Source: Papio anubis
Taxonomy: Eukaryota > Chordata > Mammalia > Primates > Cercopithecidae
Direction of reading: 5' to 3'
DNA length: 64,000 bases
Assembly (NCBI RefSeq): GCF_008728515.1
Contig: NC_044990.1
Location: 64,832,879-64,896,878 of the forward strand
Part shown: positions 24,150 to 35,385 of the stretch, piece by piece
Layout: each line of letters opens with the position of its first letter
Numbering within the stretch: position 1 is the stretch's first letter
Notes under the pieces: model-generated
The model's input: the letters and a program-made list of their open reading frames with translations, nothing else
Database searches by the model: none
Told to the model about the DNA's origin: nothing
Position numbers and translations under genes: made by a program

Positions 24150-24486
24150 TGATTTTAGGTAAAAACAAACTTTTAGCTATAATTTAAAACACAATCTCCT
24201 GATTGTGTTTACACTGATAAATCTCACAATCAAGAGATAATTGTGTTTTATATTAGTGTGAGATTTATCAGTGTAATCAATGTAATAATCAGTAATTATT
24301 AATCACTTGGGAAAAATACTATCCTTTTGTAAAAAGCTAATTTTAGCTTAGATTGTGTGAAGAGATTGTGTAAGACATGAGATTGTGTTTTAAATTAGTG
24401 TGAGATTTATCACTGTAAACAATGTAATAATCAATAATTAACACTTAGGAAAAATATAAAACTTTTTAAAAAAGCTAAATTTTAAG
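24150..24486. repeat. Inverted and direct repeat cluster
   Basis: It has three parts. A 10-bp stem with a 4-nt loop lies at 24187-24196 and 24201-24210. An 18-bp perfect inverted repeat, ACACTGATAAATCTCACA (24211-24228), pairs with 24257-24274. A direct repeat of about 75 bp has copies starting at 24240 and 24382 (offset 142). The cluster resembles a decayed MITE or a small local rearrangement. I cannot assign it to a known family. Confidence 0.85.
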
Positions 24487-27312
24487 TCCTTTTCTTGAAA
24501 ATATATTCATATTTGTAAGCACTTTTTTCTTTTTATGCCATAATTGACTATTTAAATTTCAAAGAATGAGATGTACAATGAGTAATTAATAATTCAATTT
24601 TCATAGAAAATATTCTGACAGTGTACTTTTTGTAGAAACAAAGACTATATTCAACATTTATTTTTCTTAATGAAAAAAAGAGTGTAGTGGTGACAAGCAT
24701 TTTAAGGCATGACATAATGTGTGCTTTTTTTTTTTTTTAATAAGATTGATGATGTATTATACAAAGATCCTTGCTGGTTTACACATTCAGTATCTGTCGA
24801 AAACGTCTGGATTATAAAGCACTGGATTTTATATATTAAGGAGGATAGTCACACATCTGCAAATATTCAAAATGGCAAATAACTGACAAATGTATTTCTG
24901 TTTACTAGGCAAATTCTTTCTTTCCACGGAGTTGATAGTTTTCGCACTAATGAGATAATTGTCTTTTACTTCATCATTTTTCATGTCTTTTGATGTCACA
25001 GTGGTACTTGGGTCATACATAAAGAGTTTTATATTTTGTTCATACTTTTTGCTCCAAATCAAATGTTATCAATGTTAAATAAGGCATCATGCAGGTGATC
25101 CAAAAACATGTATTTTAGTTGCTCATAGTTTGTTATAATCAAGAGAATATTTTGATAGTAGGTTTTTAATACTGTAATATTATTCCTACATTAAAAGAAA
25201 TACATTATACGATAGTACATTTATTACTTATATCCATTTATTGAATTTTTCTGAATGAGTAGAATTTTGATTTCATTACTTTATGTGACTTCAAAGCCAT
25301 TCCAATTTCTAATTGAAATCAAGCTTACCCCCCTGCCTAGAATTGGATTATCTTCATTTCTTAAGGCCCTTAAAATCTTGTTATTGAAAATGAGAGAAAT
25401 GGTGCTATATACTACATGCTAATAATCAGTTTCCTTTTACAAACCCATGCGTATGAGATACACTGAATAAAAATGTCTTTGATCCTATAGCAACTAATTA
25501 GAAAATGTTTTTGAAGGAATCAATTTATTCTTTCCCTACCATTTGCCTGAGGACAGAAGAAATTTCTGCATAAATCAAAGGAATGATTGTAGCTGTTTCA
25601 CATGTCTGTGCGTTATGACAGTCTTTACAGGAAGTTGGCATAAACACATTGAAGTTTCAGACAGTTGATGTCAGCAAATGTTTCATATACTAGCCTTAAG
25701 CAGTTTTTAAGTTAATTTTCAGCTATATTTTATGTTACATAAGTAGTTATCATGGAATTTCTAATAATGTAGCTCACTTAATACATACTGTCTTATGATA
25801 TAAAGGCACATTTTATTTTCCTTTTATTAATATATCATATTTTAACAACATATAAAATATTTATATCATGTTTAATATTGGAAATTCTGTGGTGTTATAT
25901 TCTAACTTTAAATTTACTCAAACGGTGATTTCAAAGACAAAGTGTTACTATCATTGAAATAATTCAGTGGTAAATCCCAAGCATCTGATATCCTACATAC
26001 TTGTTTGATTAACATATTTATAATTATATTCTTACATGTGCATCTTTATTGCTAAAATTTAAAATTACAAATTCAGAGAAAATATAATTTTTTATTACAT
26101 AATCATATATTTCTTTCTCTTATATGACTCGTGATATGTAGTATCTTAGAACTACACTTTCTCAATTATTTATACAGTCAACATTATTTTATAAATGGTT
26201 ATTTTCATAGCATAACCAAATTAAATATAGTGAAAATAAGTGCACACACATCAAAATGTATGTTGCTATCATATTTATTTTAATTTATTAAGTAGTTACA
26301 TTTAATAGCCATTAGCCAAGTGAATTTCTCATATGGGCATAATTATGTAAAAGAGTTTCTCATGTCATTTTTAAAATTGTAAACCTGTAGAAAATATTAC
26401 TGTTTGTAATAAGTGCATTGTGATAAAACAATTGTTTGGTAAGAAGTACGATATATTATAGACACTCGAAAGAAAGCTGTCTTGTAGAAACATGAAACAA
26501 TATTTATAAACCCCTCTTACCAAACTTAATATTTTATCTGAGTGAAATTACTTGATAAGATTTCTATGACACATTTGGTGGATTTTTGTTTTATGTAATT
26601 CAAAGTACACCATATACAAGACTATCTAATGACTTCTGCTGTGATGTTCACCTTCGTTTGCCTTCTCTGCAAAGCAGACCCTCTGGCTACTTTTCACTTT
26701 TAAACTTAGAATTTACATTGGGAGAAAAACAAAACAGAATACTAGGATAAAGAATATCTTAATAGCCACAGGCTAGCTTGCACTTACATTTTTCTACTCC
26801 TCACCCTAGCAAGATTTTGTGTTGCCTTGCTGTTTTTCCAGTAACACAACCTACTGCAGTATCAGTGGTCATGACTGTTACAACAAACTTTATAACAGAA
26901 GTTACTCAAAGACAGTAAATAAATGAGGAAAAAAGCATAATCTCAAAATTTTTCTTCAGCTGAAGCTCTTAATCTCTTTTTGCCATATGTACCTTAGCCA
27001 CTGCCCTAACTCACACACAAAAAGACACCGGTCTTTGCAGTCTTTGTTTTCTCTAGGCTGTTCTCAAGTGTTATTGTGTTTTTGTTGCATTTATTGATTG
27101 TTCACTTGGTTGGTTCTTTCTGGAATTTGTGTTTCTCTCTTACTTTTATGGCTTATCTTGGGTTGATTAGAAATAGGAGTCCACAAGATTAGGTTTATGC
27201 ATTTCAATAATTATTTTAGTGGAGTTTTGGAACATTCAATCTGTCCTCTTTAATCAGACGCTAGCAGTACATTTTATGTACAGTGGGGAGACGCCTCTTT
27301 TTCAGGGCTATT
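24487..27312. other. AT-rich stretch without a recognised gene
   Basis: It contains a T14-15 run near 24726 and scattered A/T tracts. The segments 25300-25700 and 26630-27300 are more complex but match nothing I recognise. Confidence 0.45.
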
Positions 27313-27889
27313 TGTAATGGCTAGTTTTATGTGTCAACTTGTCTGAGCCACAAAGTGCCCAGACATTTTGTCAAACATTATCCTGGGTGTGTCTATGAAG
27401 ATGGTAATATCAACATTTTGATTTGTAGAATGAGTAACGGAAATTGCCCTCTATAATGTAGGTGTATCCCATCCTATCAGTTGAAGCTCAGAACAGAACA
27501 AAAAGGCTGAGCAAGAGGGGACTCCCTGTGACTGTCTGACTGAGCTGGCACATTGGTCTTTTGCAGCCTTCAGACTTGGACTGAAACATTAGCACTTTTT
27601 GAGTCTCAAGTTGGCCAGCTCTCAGATTAGAACTCACACCAATAGCTCTCCTGATTCTCAGGCCTTTGGACCCATATTAAAACTACATGTCAGTTCTCCT
27701 TGGTATTGGACTAGAACTCCACAGCAGCACTCCTCCGAAATGTGGATCGGAACTCCTCAGCCTCCTTATTCATGTGAGTGATTATATATATATATATACA
27801 CACACACACATATATATGTGTGTATATATGTATATATATATACACACACCTCCCCTGGGTTCTGTTTCTTTGGAGAACCCTACTACAGT
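27313..27889 (+). mobile_element. MLT2-type ERVL LTR, sense (third copy)
   Basis: It starts TGTAATGGCTAGTTTTATG and ends near the CTACTACAGTA terminus. The near-repeated CGGACT-type segments of MLT2 are recognisable at 27560-27740. A TA/CA/TG microsatellite (27783-27847) has expanded inside the 3' part. No internal region is attached. Confidence 0.8.
27783..27847. repeat. Palindromic TA/CA/TG microsatellite inside the MLT2 LTR
   Basis: (TA)n, (CA)n, (TA)n, (TG)n and (TA)n blocks follow one another. A 20-bp perfect palindrome is centred at 27804-27823. The tract could extrude a hairpin and is likely length-variable. Confidence 0.9.
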
Positions 27890-27941
27890 ATGATAAGAAA
27901 ATGTTAACTTTCCCTTTGAAATGTGTGCTAATGCACATCTT

Positions 27942-29073
27942 TTTTTTTTAATTTTTTATTCTTTATTATTATTATACTTTAAGTTCTAGGGTACATGTGC
28001 ATAACGTGCAGGTTTGTTACATATGTATACTTGTGCCATGTTGCTGTGCTGCACCCATCAACTCGTCAGCACCCATCAACTCGTCATTTACATCAGGTAT
28101 AACTCCCAATGCAATTCCTCCCCCCTCCCCCCTCCCCATGATAGGCCCCAGTGTGTGATGTCCCCCTTCCCGAGTCCAAGTGATCTCATTGTTCAGTTCC
28201 CACCTATGAGTGAGAACATGCGGTGTTTGGTTTTCTGTTCTTGTGATAGTTTGCTAAGAATGATGGTTTCCAGCTGCATCCATGTCCCTACCAAGGACAC
28301 AAACTCATCCTTTTTTATGGCTGCATAGTATTCCATGGTGTATATGTGCCACATTTTCTTAATCCAATCTGTCACTGATGGACATTTGGGTTGATTCCAA
28401 GTCTTTGCTATTGTGAATAGTGCCGCAATAAACATACGTGTGCATGTGTCTTTAGAGCAGCATGATTTATAATCCTTTGGGTATATACCCAGTAATGGGA
28501 TGGCTGGGTCATATGGTACATCTAGTTCTAGATCCTTGAGGAATCGCCATACTGTTTTCCATAATGGTTGAACTAGTTTACAATCCCACCAACAGTGTAA
28601 AAGTGTTCCTATTTCTCCACATCCTCTCCAGCACGAAGAAAACCTAGGTAGTACCATTCAGGACATAGGCATGGGCAAAGACTTCATGTCTAAAACACCA
28701 AAAGCAACGGCAGCAAAAGCCAAAATTGACAAATGGGATCTCATTAAACTAAAGAGCTTCTGCACAGCAAAAGAAACTACCATCAGAGTGAACAGGCAAC
28801 CTACAGAATGGGAGAACATTTTTGCAATCTACTCATCTGACAAAGGGCTAATATCCAGAACCTACAAAGAACTCAAACAAATTTACAAGAAAAAAACAAA
28901 CAACCCCATCAAAAAGTGGGCAAAGGATGTGAACAGACAGTTCTCAAAAGAAGACATTCATACAGCCAACAGACACATGAAAAAATGCTCATCATCACTG
29001 GCCATCAGAGAAATGCAAATCAAAACCACAATGAGATACCATCTCACACCAGTTAGAATGGCGATCATTAAAA
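27942..29073. mobile_element. L1PA-type insertion with 5' inversion (twin priming)
   Basis: The left part (27942-28633) is the L1 3' end in antisense, with its T-rich tail complement at 27941-27949. The right part (28634-29073) is the immediately upstream ORF2 segment in sense orientation. The two halves meet head to head, with only about 17 bp of L1 missing between them. A perfect 15-bp target-site duplication GCTAATGCACATCTT bounds the whole (27927-27941 and 29074-29088), so this is a single insertion event. Confidence 0.95.
28193..28657 (-). pseudogene. L1 ORF2 C-terminus, antisense half of the inverted insertion
   Basis: The C-terminal ORF2 frame is open for about 145 L1-derived codons up to the normal ORF2 stop near 28193. 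The cysteine-rich LLHCWWDC motif is intact. It is separated from the rest of ORF2 by the inversion and cannot make a functional protein. Confidence 0.88.
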
Positions 29074-29075
29074 GC
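28671..29075 (+). pseudogene. L1 ORF2 segment, sense half of the inverted insertion
   Basis: About 134 codons of ORF2, upstream of the C-terminal segment above, stay open in the sense frame and end at the inversion edge. There is no endonuclease or reverse-transcriptase domain. The openness of both halves indicates limited age. Confidence 0.88.
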
Positions 29076-29088
29076 TAATGCACATCTT

Positions 29089-30429
29089 AATGGCAGAAAT
29101 AGAAAAACAACATGCAATAAACATTTTCAAATTGAAGGAAACAAAAGGTTTAAAAATATACTTACTAAGTGTGAGTTTCATATTCAACTGAATGTTACAT
29201 GCTTATTAATATTTTATCATAAATCTTATTTATCACTAAAGTTGATTTCTCACTCAAGCAGCTGAGTACACAATAGGCATTTATAATATAAGCTGTAAGA
29301 AAAGATGACTGCAGTGTTCATTTAAGGCAGTCCCAGGGATTGTCAATTTTTATGTAAATTTATAGGAGGAATGTTGTTTACCACTTATTCCAGTGATTTC
29401 TTATTTTAAATTATGTAATTCTTACAGACCTATAACCGCAGTTTTGCCTGGTAATATACTTACATTACATTAAAGTTGATACATTTACCAACACAAGTTT
29501 TTGCTTATGTAAAAGGAAGAAAAAGAGAATAATTTCAATGAAACAACCTTTTAGATAAATGTATAACTCTTTCAAGGATCACTTTTCTAAACAATGAAAT
29601 GAAATTAAGACATGTTCATAAAGAATTTATTATCATAAAGTTTCCCATATATTCTTAAATTTTTCTAAAACTGTTAAAATATGTATGCATAGTTATTTGT
29701 GATTATTATGTTCCTTTGCCTTTTATTCCCTTAAATTAGGGCAATGGATATAAGGAATAAAGACTTCCATGACCAACACAAAAATGCAACTATAATGAGG
29801 TCAAATGGAAAGTTAGTTGGAGATGACCCAGTTTCTTCACTAAATAAATTGATTTCTTATACAGTAGCACAATTTTCCTTAGAGAGCTCATCAACAAAGA
29901 AAGATAGCTCTCTTTTGGGGGATTTTCTGTTTAACATTTGTAAGGTCATATTTCCTGTCAACCAGCAAGAGATTCCAATAGTAATTGTTTTGTCACTCAA
30001 AAACATTAAATTTCTAAAACTTTTTGGCAATGCATTGCCAGAGGGTTGTCATAGCAAATTAAAGCCATTTCTGTTCAAGTGCAAGTATATATCTCACCCT
30101 TCAATAACAAACATGTTTTGCATTCAGATGGGAATACTGTTTTTAAAAAGTTTGTTACTTCATACGTTTTTTGTTTTCATTAAAGTGTCTGGAACATTTT
30201 TTTCTACTGTTAATTTTATCTTTCAGTAATAATTCATGAAAGCTTATATTCAGACAAATTAAGGTTAAACAAGGGAATATTTAGAGACAGCAGATGCAAA
30301 GGAGTGTAAATAAGGTAAGAACTAATTAAATACACATCTTAATAACATTATTTTATTTTAAACTCTGCTCTGCGATGGTTACTTAGAGCATATATCTATA
30401 TCATCTGGTCATCTTGAATTCAGCAAGCT
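29089..30429. other. AT-rich stretch with one unexplained open frame
   Basis: It contains an ATG-initiated open frame of 161 codons (29744-30229, plus strand). The predicted protein is hydrophobic towards its C-terminus, and I recognise no domain. No upstream promoter, splice context or repeat origin is evident, so I do not call it a gene. Confidence 0.4.
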
Positions 30430-30560
30430 TGTCTGACATATATCTATTAAAGATAAAGAAATTAAATAAAAAGTTACTTGTTTAAGTGTTCATAATTATT
30501 AATTTCTCAGTCTAGAATGAGAATGGGCTGTTTCTGGTCTGACTCTAAAACCAAGGCTTT
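30430..30560 (-). mobile_element. Possible MIR SINE remnant, antisense
   Basis: The order 'GTTACTTG ... TCTCAGTCTAGAATGAGAATGGGC ... CTGACTCTAAAACCAAGGCTTTCTC' resembles an antisense MIR core and tRNA-derived part. Divergence is high. Confidence 0.4.
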
Positions 30561-33500
30561 CTCCTTGCAGAACCTTAATATTTCCTCAGTGAGGCCTCTG
30601 GTGCTACTGGTGATAAAGGAGTTTTAAAGAAGTGATCAACTTTGTTGGACTTCAGGAAACTGTGCAGATTAAATTATTTTCTTAAAAATATGAAATCTTA
30701 TACATACCTACACCAAGATGGGGAGGGTACTTTCCCACTACATTGATGGTAAACTTTTCCATATGATCAGCCGCTGTACTATAGTTGGCACTTTGATGCT
30801 TTACGGTTATAAAGTGATTTATACACCATAAAGTGTTGCAGATAAAGTAGGGTATGCCATAGTAGTGACAAAACAGCCATAGAAAACGTGTAGATCCATG
30901 GGGACAGCTCCAAGAAAACTTATTTTAGAACTGGGGCAAAGGTCTGAATGGGGTCAGTGTGCCATAGTTTGCTATCACCTTCTTAGGTTGTAAGTACTTG
31001 GGTGTGATTCTGTTCATATGAAAATGAAAGGGAAACTAGTAACACTTAAACACCCCAAACCTTGTTCCTGTGAGACTTGCTCCGTTTTTAGAACTGTAAA
31101 GGCAAATTGTGTTTATTAAAGAAAAAAAAAAAAAAGAAACATAATACAGAAGAAAGCAAAATCATGTAATATAGCATAGCTGAATATAATATTTGAGTCA
31201 TTTCATCTTTAAATATATGAAGTCAAAACAGTCTTTTTTTCATTTGATGTATGTATAAAGGAGACGACAAAATGAAGGTTCATTTTGAAAGAAAGTAGTA
31301 GTTATACAACATTGAATCATTTCCACAGACTATACCTTTGAGCATATACAATTATTTTGTCAGTATGTTTGCTGGACTAAGTAGTTGATAAAAGTGAAAA
31401 GATTATAACAAATCTTTTGCTAATCTTGGATTTAAAACATATGGTAACTCCAAAAACTAATAACAGGACACCAACACTGCCTTTACCTATAAAAGAGATC
31501 ACATTTAGTTTTCCTATTGGAGAGAAACTTATGACTTCTGGTCTATTTGGCTAGCAGAGAGGAATTAAACAGCATGGGCCTGGTAGACAGAATTAAATAC
31601 ATCAGTATACTTATTATGCCAAGCAAATGGAACAATTTACAGATTGGGAGCAGTGCAAAGCATTTTCATTCTGGGCAAGAGCAACATCTATCATTTCACA
31701 CAGAAATAGAACACTCTGTTCAGTGTGTTCCAGCCTTGGCTCTCAATTCCCAAAATAAATCTTAACCCAGAAAAAGTCAGTGATAGGATACAGCAGAGAG
31801 CATTATAGAGACTTGACAATGCAGTGATTAGCTAATTAATCTGGGTACTCAGAGACTAGTTCATATGAAAGTACAAAAACCAAGCTGACTCTGCAGCATT
31901 TTCTATATTTGTAATGTTTCTCATTCTGAATATAATAAACAACTTGAAATTTGCATAAAGAAAAGTAATAAATGTATACACTCCCTAAATATGGCATTTT
32001 AATTGTCTTAATACTGTGGATCACAGTGTTAGAAATAGATGTTTCAATCTGTTAAAAATTAAAAAAAGTTCCCTTGACTAAATAACTTGTGTAAAACCAA
32101 TTGACTGATTCCTCTAGGCTTTGATAAAACTTTGTTAACACAATTAAAAAAGACACTCTAGGATTGTTTCATAATTAATTGTTAACATGTCTATGTTCCC
32201 TGGTAGCTACTGAACTCGAAGACATAAATTATATTACTTGATATTTTTATATCTAATATTCTAGTTGGCATACATCCAGTATTCAATAAGTAATTGTGAA
32301 ATTATTTCAGTTGAATACAATTGGCTGTTGTTGCTGGGCCGGTACAATGATACACAGTGGAAGCACTATTTTCTTCCTCTTCTTATTTCAACTTAGTTTT
32401 GAAATTTTATCAGTCTTGGGATTTTCAGTTTAAAATGATGAGAAAGAAACACTGTCAAATGTAGCCTGGCCTGTGAAATTAACAAACAGAAAAAGATAAA
32501 AACTCATGCATTCTAGATATTTGTATGGATAGATTTTGAAATTGCAAAAAAAAAGAAAAAAATTCTCATTAGCCATGTTATAAACAAAATTAAATCAAAA
32601 TATTCCTATCCAGGTTTTCCCTCAAGGCAAAATAGTGTTTCGCTTTACAAGATTAAATGCATCGAAAGAAGGTACCAGTTCTAGGACTCAGAGATCCAGT
32701 GTTGTAGATTGGGGCAAATGGTTCACTGATAAATAGATGCATAAACCACAAAATGCACAGAGCACCTGACATATTAATGTCATATATTGGAAATACATTT
32801 CATTGAGTTAATGTAAACTCTAAAAAACAAAATATTCCGGTGCTTCTTGCTAATTCCCCAAGAATCACCACTATTTTGTGTTAAGTTTAAGCATGTATGG
32901 GAAATAGAAGAAAAGTGACTTTTCACCCACTGGATGGGTCCTCGGATAATCATATTTGGTGGAGTCATCTATTGTGATCATTATCTCCATGTGTACAACA
33001 AAAAGCGCATAAAACTGCTCTAATAATTTTTAAAAATGATTTCTGGATTGCTATTCTATGTTATCTTATTAAAATCTCTGAATCTTTCCCCTAAAGTTTT
33101 GATTATTGATTATATTGATATTAATGTGATTTTTTCAAATGTCTATTTTCATGTAATTTTACACTTAAAGAAAAATTTAAAAATATACAAATAAATGTTA
33201 TATTCTATTACTAAGATTTATCAGTTGTTGATATTATACTACTTTTGCTATAACACACATACATACACATGTACACACACAGACATATTCACACATATTA
33301 TTTTTTAATATTCCATGTCATATCTTCAGCTTGGATAGGTTATTTCAAGATGTCTAAAATTAGCAAGTAACATTCATAGAATAGAAGAAATATTACATAT
33401 TTATTATTACTACTAATAAATGATTGTGTAAATGTACAAATGAATAAAGAGCAGAATTCCGACTGATAAATGTGGAAGGCATAAAAGACTTATCAAATTA

Positions 33501-34334
33501 CAATTTTTCCATGACAATGGTGATAATTTTGTTAGTAAAAAATTATTAATGGATGCTAAAACTAACTTTGAGGAGGTATTGTAACTTTATGTAAATCAAA
33601 GTAGTTTCTCACAAATACTTATTTAACATAAAGGAAATATAACACTGTTACTGTAGGTTAAGCTAGAGTATTCAAACTTAAATGTAAGTAACTTTTTTAA
33701 CATCACTAAAGATAAAACAAAGTCACATTTTGATATTATGCAATGAGAATAATATTGAATCACATTTGTAAAATAAATCAATTCATAAGACATCAGGCAA
33801 AAGCAAACGGAGGAGAGTGTTATAAAACGAAGGGACTGTTCTTTTAAAAAATCAAATTTTTGAAAGACAAACATTAAGTAACTGTTTTAGATGAAAGGTT
33901 TATGACAACTAAATGTAATACCAGATCCTAGATTGGATATTGTACCAGGACAGAAAATAGCTTTATAAGATAGTTCAAGGAAAATTTATAAAATAGTTAA
34001 GGAAATATATACATATATATATATTTCCATCATAAAATATTATAATAGTATAGTTATTGATTTTGATATATATATATGTATACTTTGGTTACATGAGAAT
34101 ATTGTTAATCTAACAAATTACATACTAAATTATTTATAAATAATGTGATATGATGTCTGTAAATTACATGACTCAGTAAAAACACATGTATTTCCACATA
34201 TGAATGTATATGTGAGATATATTGATCTAATTAATAAATCAAAATTGTATTAAAAATAATTAAGAAGAGAGACTAAGCACTATTTGGAGGTTTTGACATT
34301 CCTCTCTCAGTAACTAATAGAAAAGTAAACGAAG
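30561..34334. other. AT-rich stretch without a recognised gene
   Basis: It contains an A14 run at 31122-31135 preceded by ATTAAA (31114), an A-rich run near 32545-32562, a CA/TA simple tract (33253-33300), and TA runs near 34008-34025 and 34063-34080. Open frames are short and motif-free. Confidence 0.5.
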
Positions 34335-34613
34335 ATGGAGTTTCACTCTTGTCACCCAGGCTGGAGTGCAATGGTATGATCTTGGCTCACTGCAACCTCT
34401 GCCTCGCAGATTAAAGCCACTCTGTAGTCTCAGCCTTCTGAGTATCTGGGATTACAGGTGTGCACCACCATGCCTGGCTAATTTTTATATTTTTAGTAGA
34501 GACGAGGTTTCCCCGTGTTGGGTAGGCTGGTTTCAAACTCCTGACCCCAGGTGATCAGCCTGCCTTGGCCTCCCAAATTGCTTGGATTAGAGGCATGAGC
34601 CACTGCTCCCAGC
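34335..34613 (-). mobile_element. Alu (S/J-type), antisense, without its A-tail
   Basis: It starts at GATGGAGTTTCACTC with no poly-T and runs to the AGCC head at 34613. It is more diverged than the other Alus. No clear target duplication was found, so the tail side was probably lost. Confidence 0.9.
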
Positions 34614-34984
34614 CAATATATTTTACCAAACTGACATTCATACAATTTCCTACCACTTACCACACCACTAGAGTACACATATTTTTCAAGTACACATAAG
34701 TCATACCAAAATATATCATATTCTTTGCAATAAAATGTGTCTTAATAAATCAAATAAGTATTAGAAATATAGAAAGACTCTTAACAAAACTAAATTACAT
34801 TAGGAATCAATATCAGGAAGATAGCTGGAAAATCCCCAATTATCTTATATATATTTAATTAATCTATCAGTGAAATAGAAAGTTCTAAGGGACTTAGAAA
34901 ATATTTTTTACTTAGTAAAACATTAATTTTATCACAAGATCTTTGAGTGTCAGAATATCAGTAGTGGATTGCCCTGGTAATTTT
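34614..34984. other. AT-rich stretch with nothing recognised
   Basis: I see no coding, RNA-gene or transposon signature between the antisense Alu and the antisense MLT1 LTR. Confidence 0.45.
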
Positions 34985-35385
34985 AACTGAGTCTCTCATG
35001 AAACCAAGTTGAATGGTTGGTTGGGGCTGCAGTTGTCTGAAGGTATAACTGAACTGGAGGATCTGCCGCCAAGTGTGTCAGTTGTCTTTTAGCTGGAAGT
35101 CTCAATTTCTTACCACATAGAACTCTTCACAGGGCTGGTCACATCATGTAATTTAATTTTCCCCAGAGCAAATGATCCAAGAAAGAGTAAGAGAGCTATT
35201 AGCAGATAAGCTGTAGTGTTTGCCTTTCATGACCTCATCTCAGAAGCGAGGTACCATCACTTTTGCTGTGTTTTATTTATTATAAGCCAATTATGATACC
35301 ATGTGGTAGAACTACATAAGTGTGTGAATTTCAAGAGCGGAACCTTCAGAGACCATCATAGAGTCAGGCCAACAAAAACATTTTC
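34985..35385 (-). mobile_element. MLT1-type MaLR LTR, antisense
   Basis: Read on the minus strand, the order of motifs fits a MaLR MLT1 LTR; on the plus strand the landmarks are GGGGCTGCAGTTGTCTGAAGG (shortened here), the GAGCAAATGATCCAAGA segment and the CATGACCTCATCTCAGAAG segment. It is a solitary fragment missing its outer edges. Confidence 0.7.
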
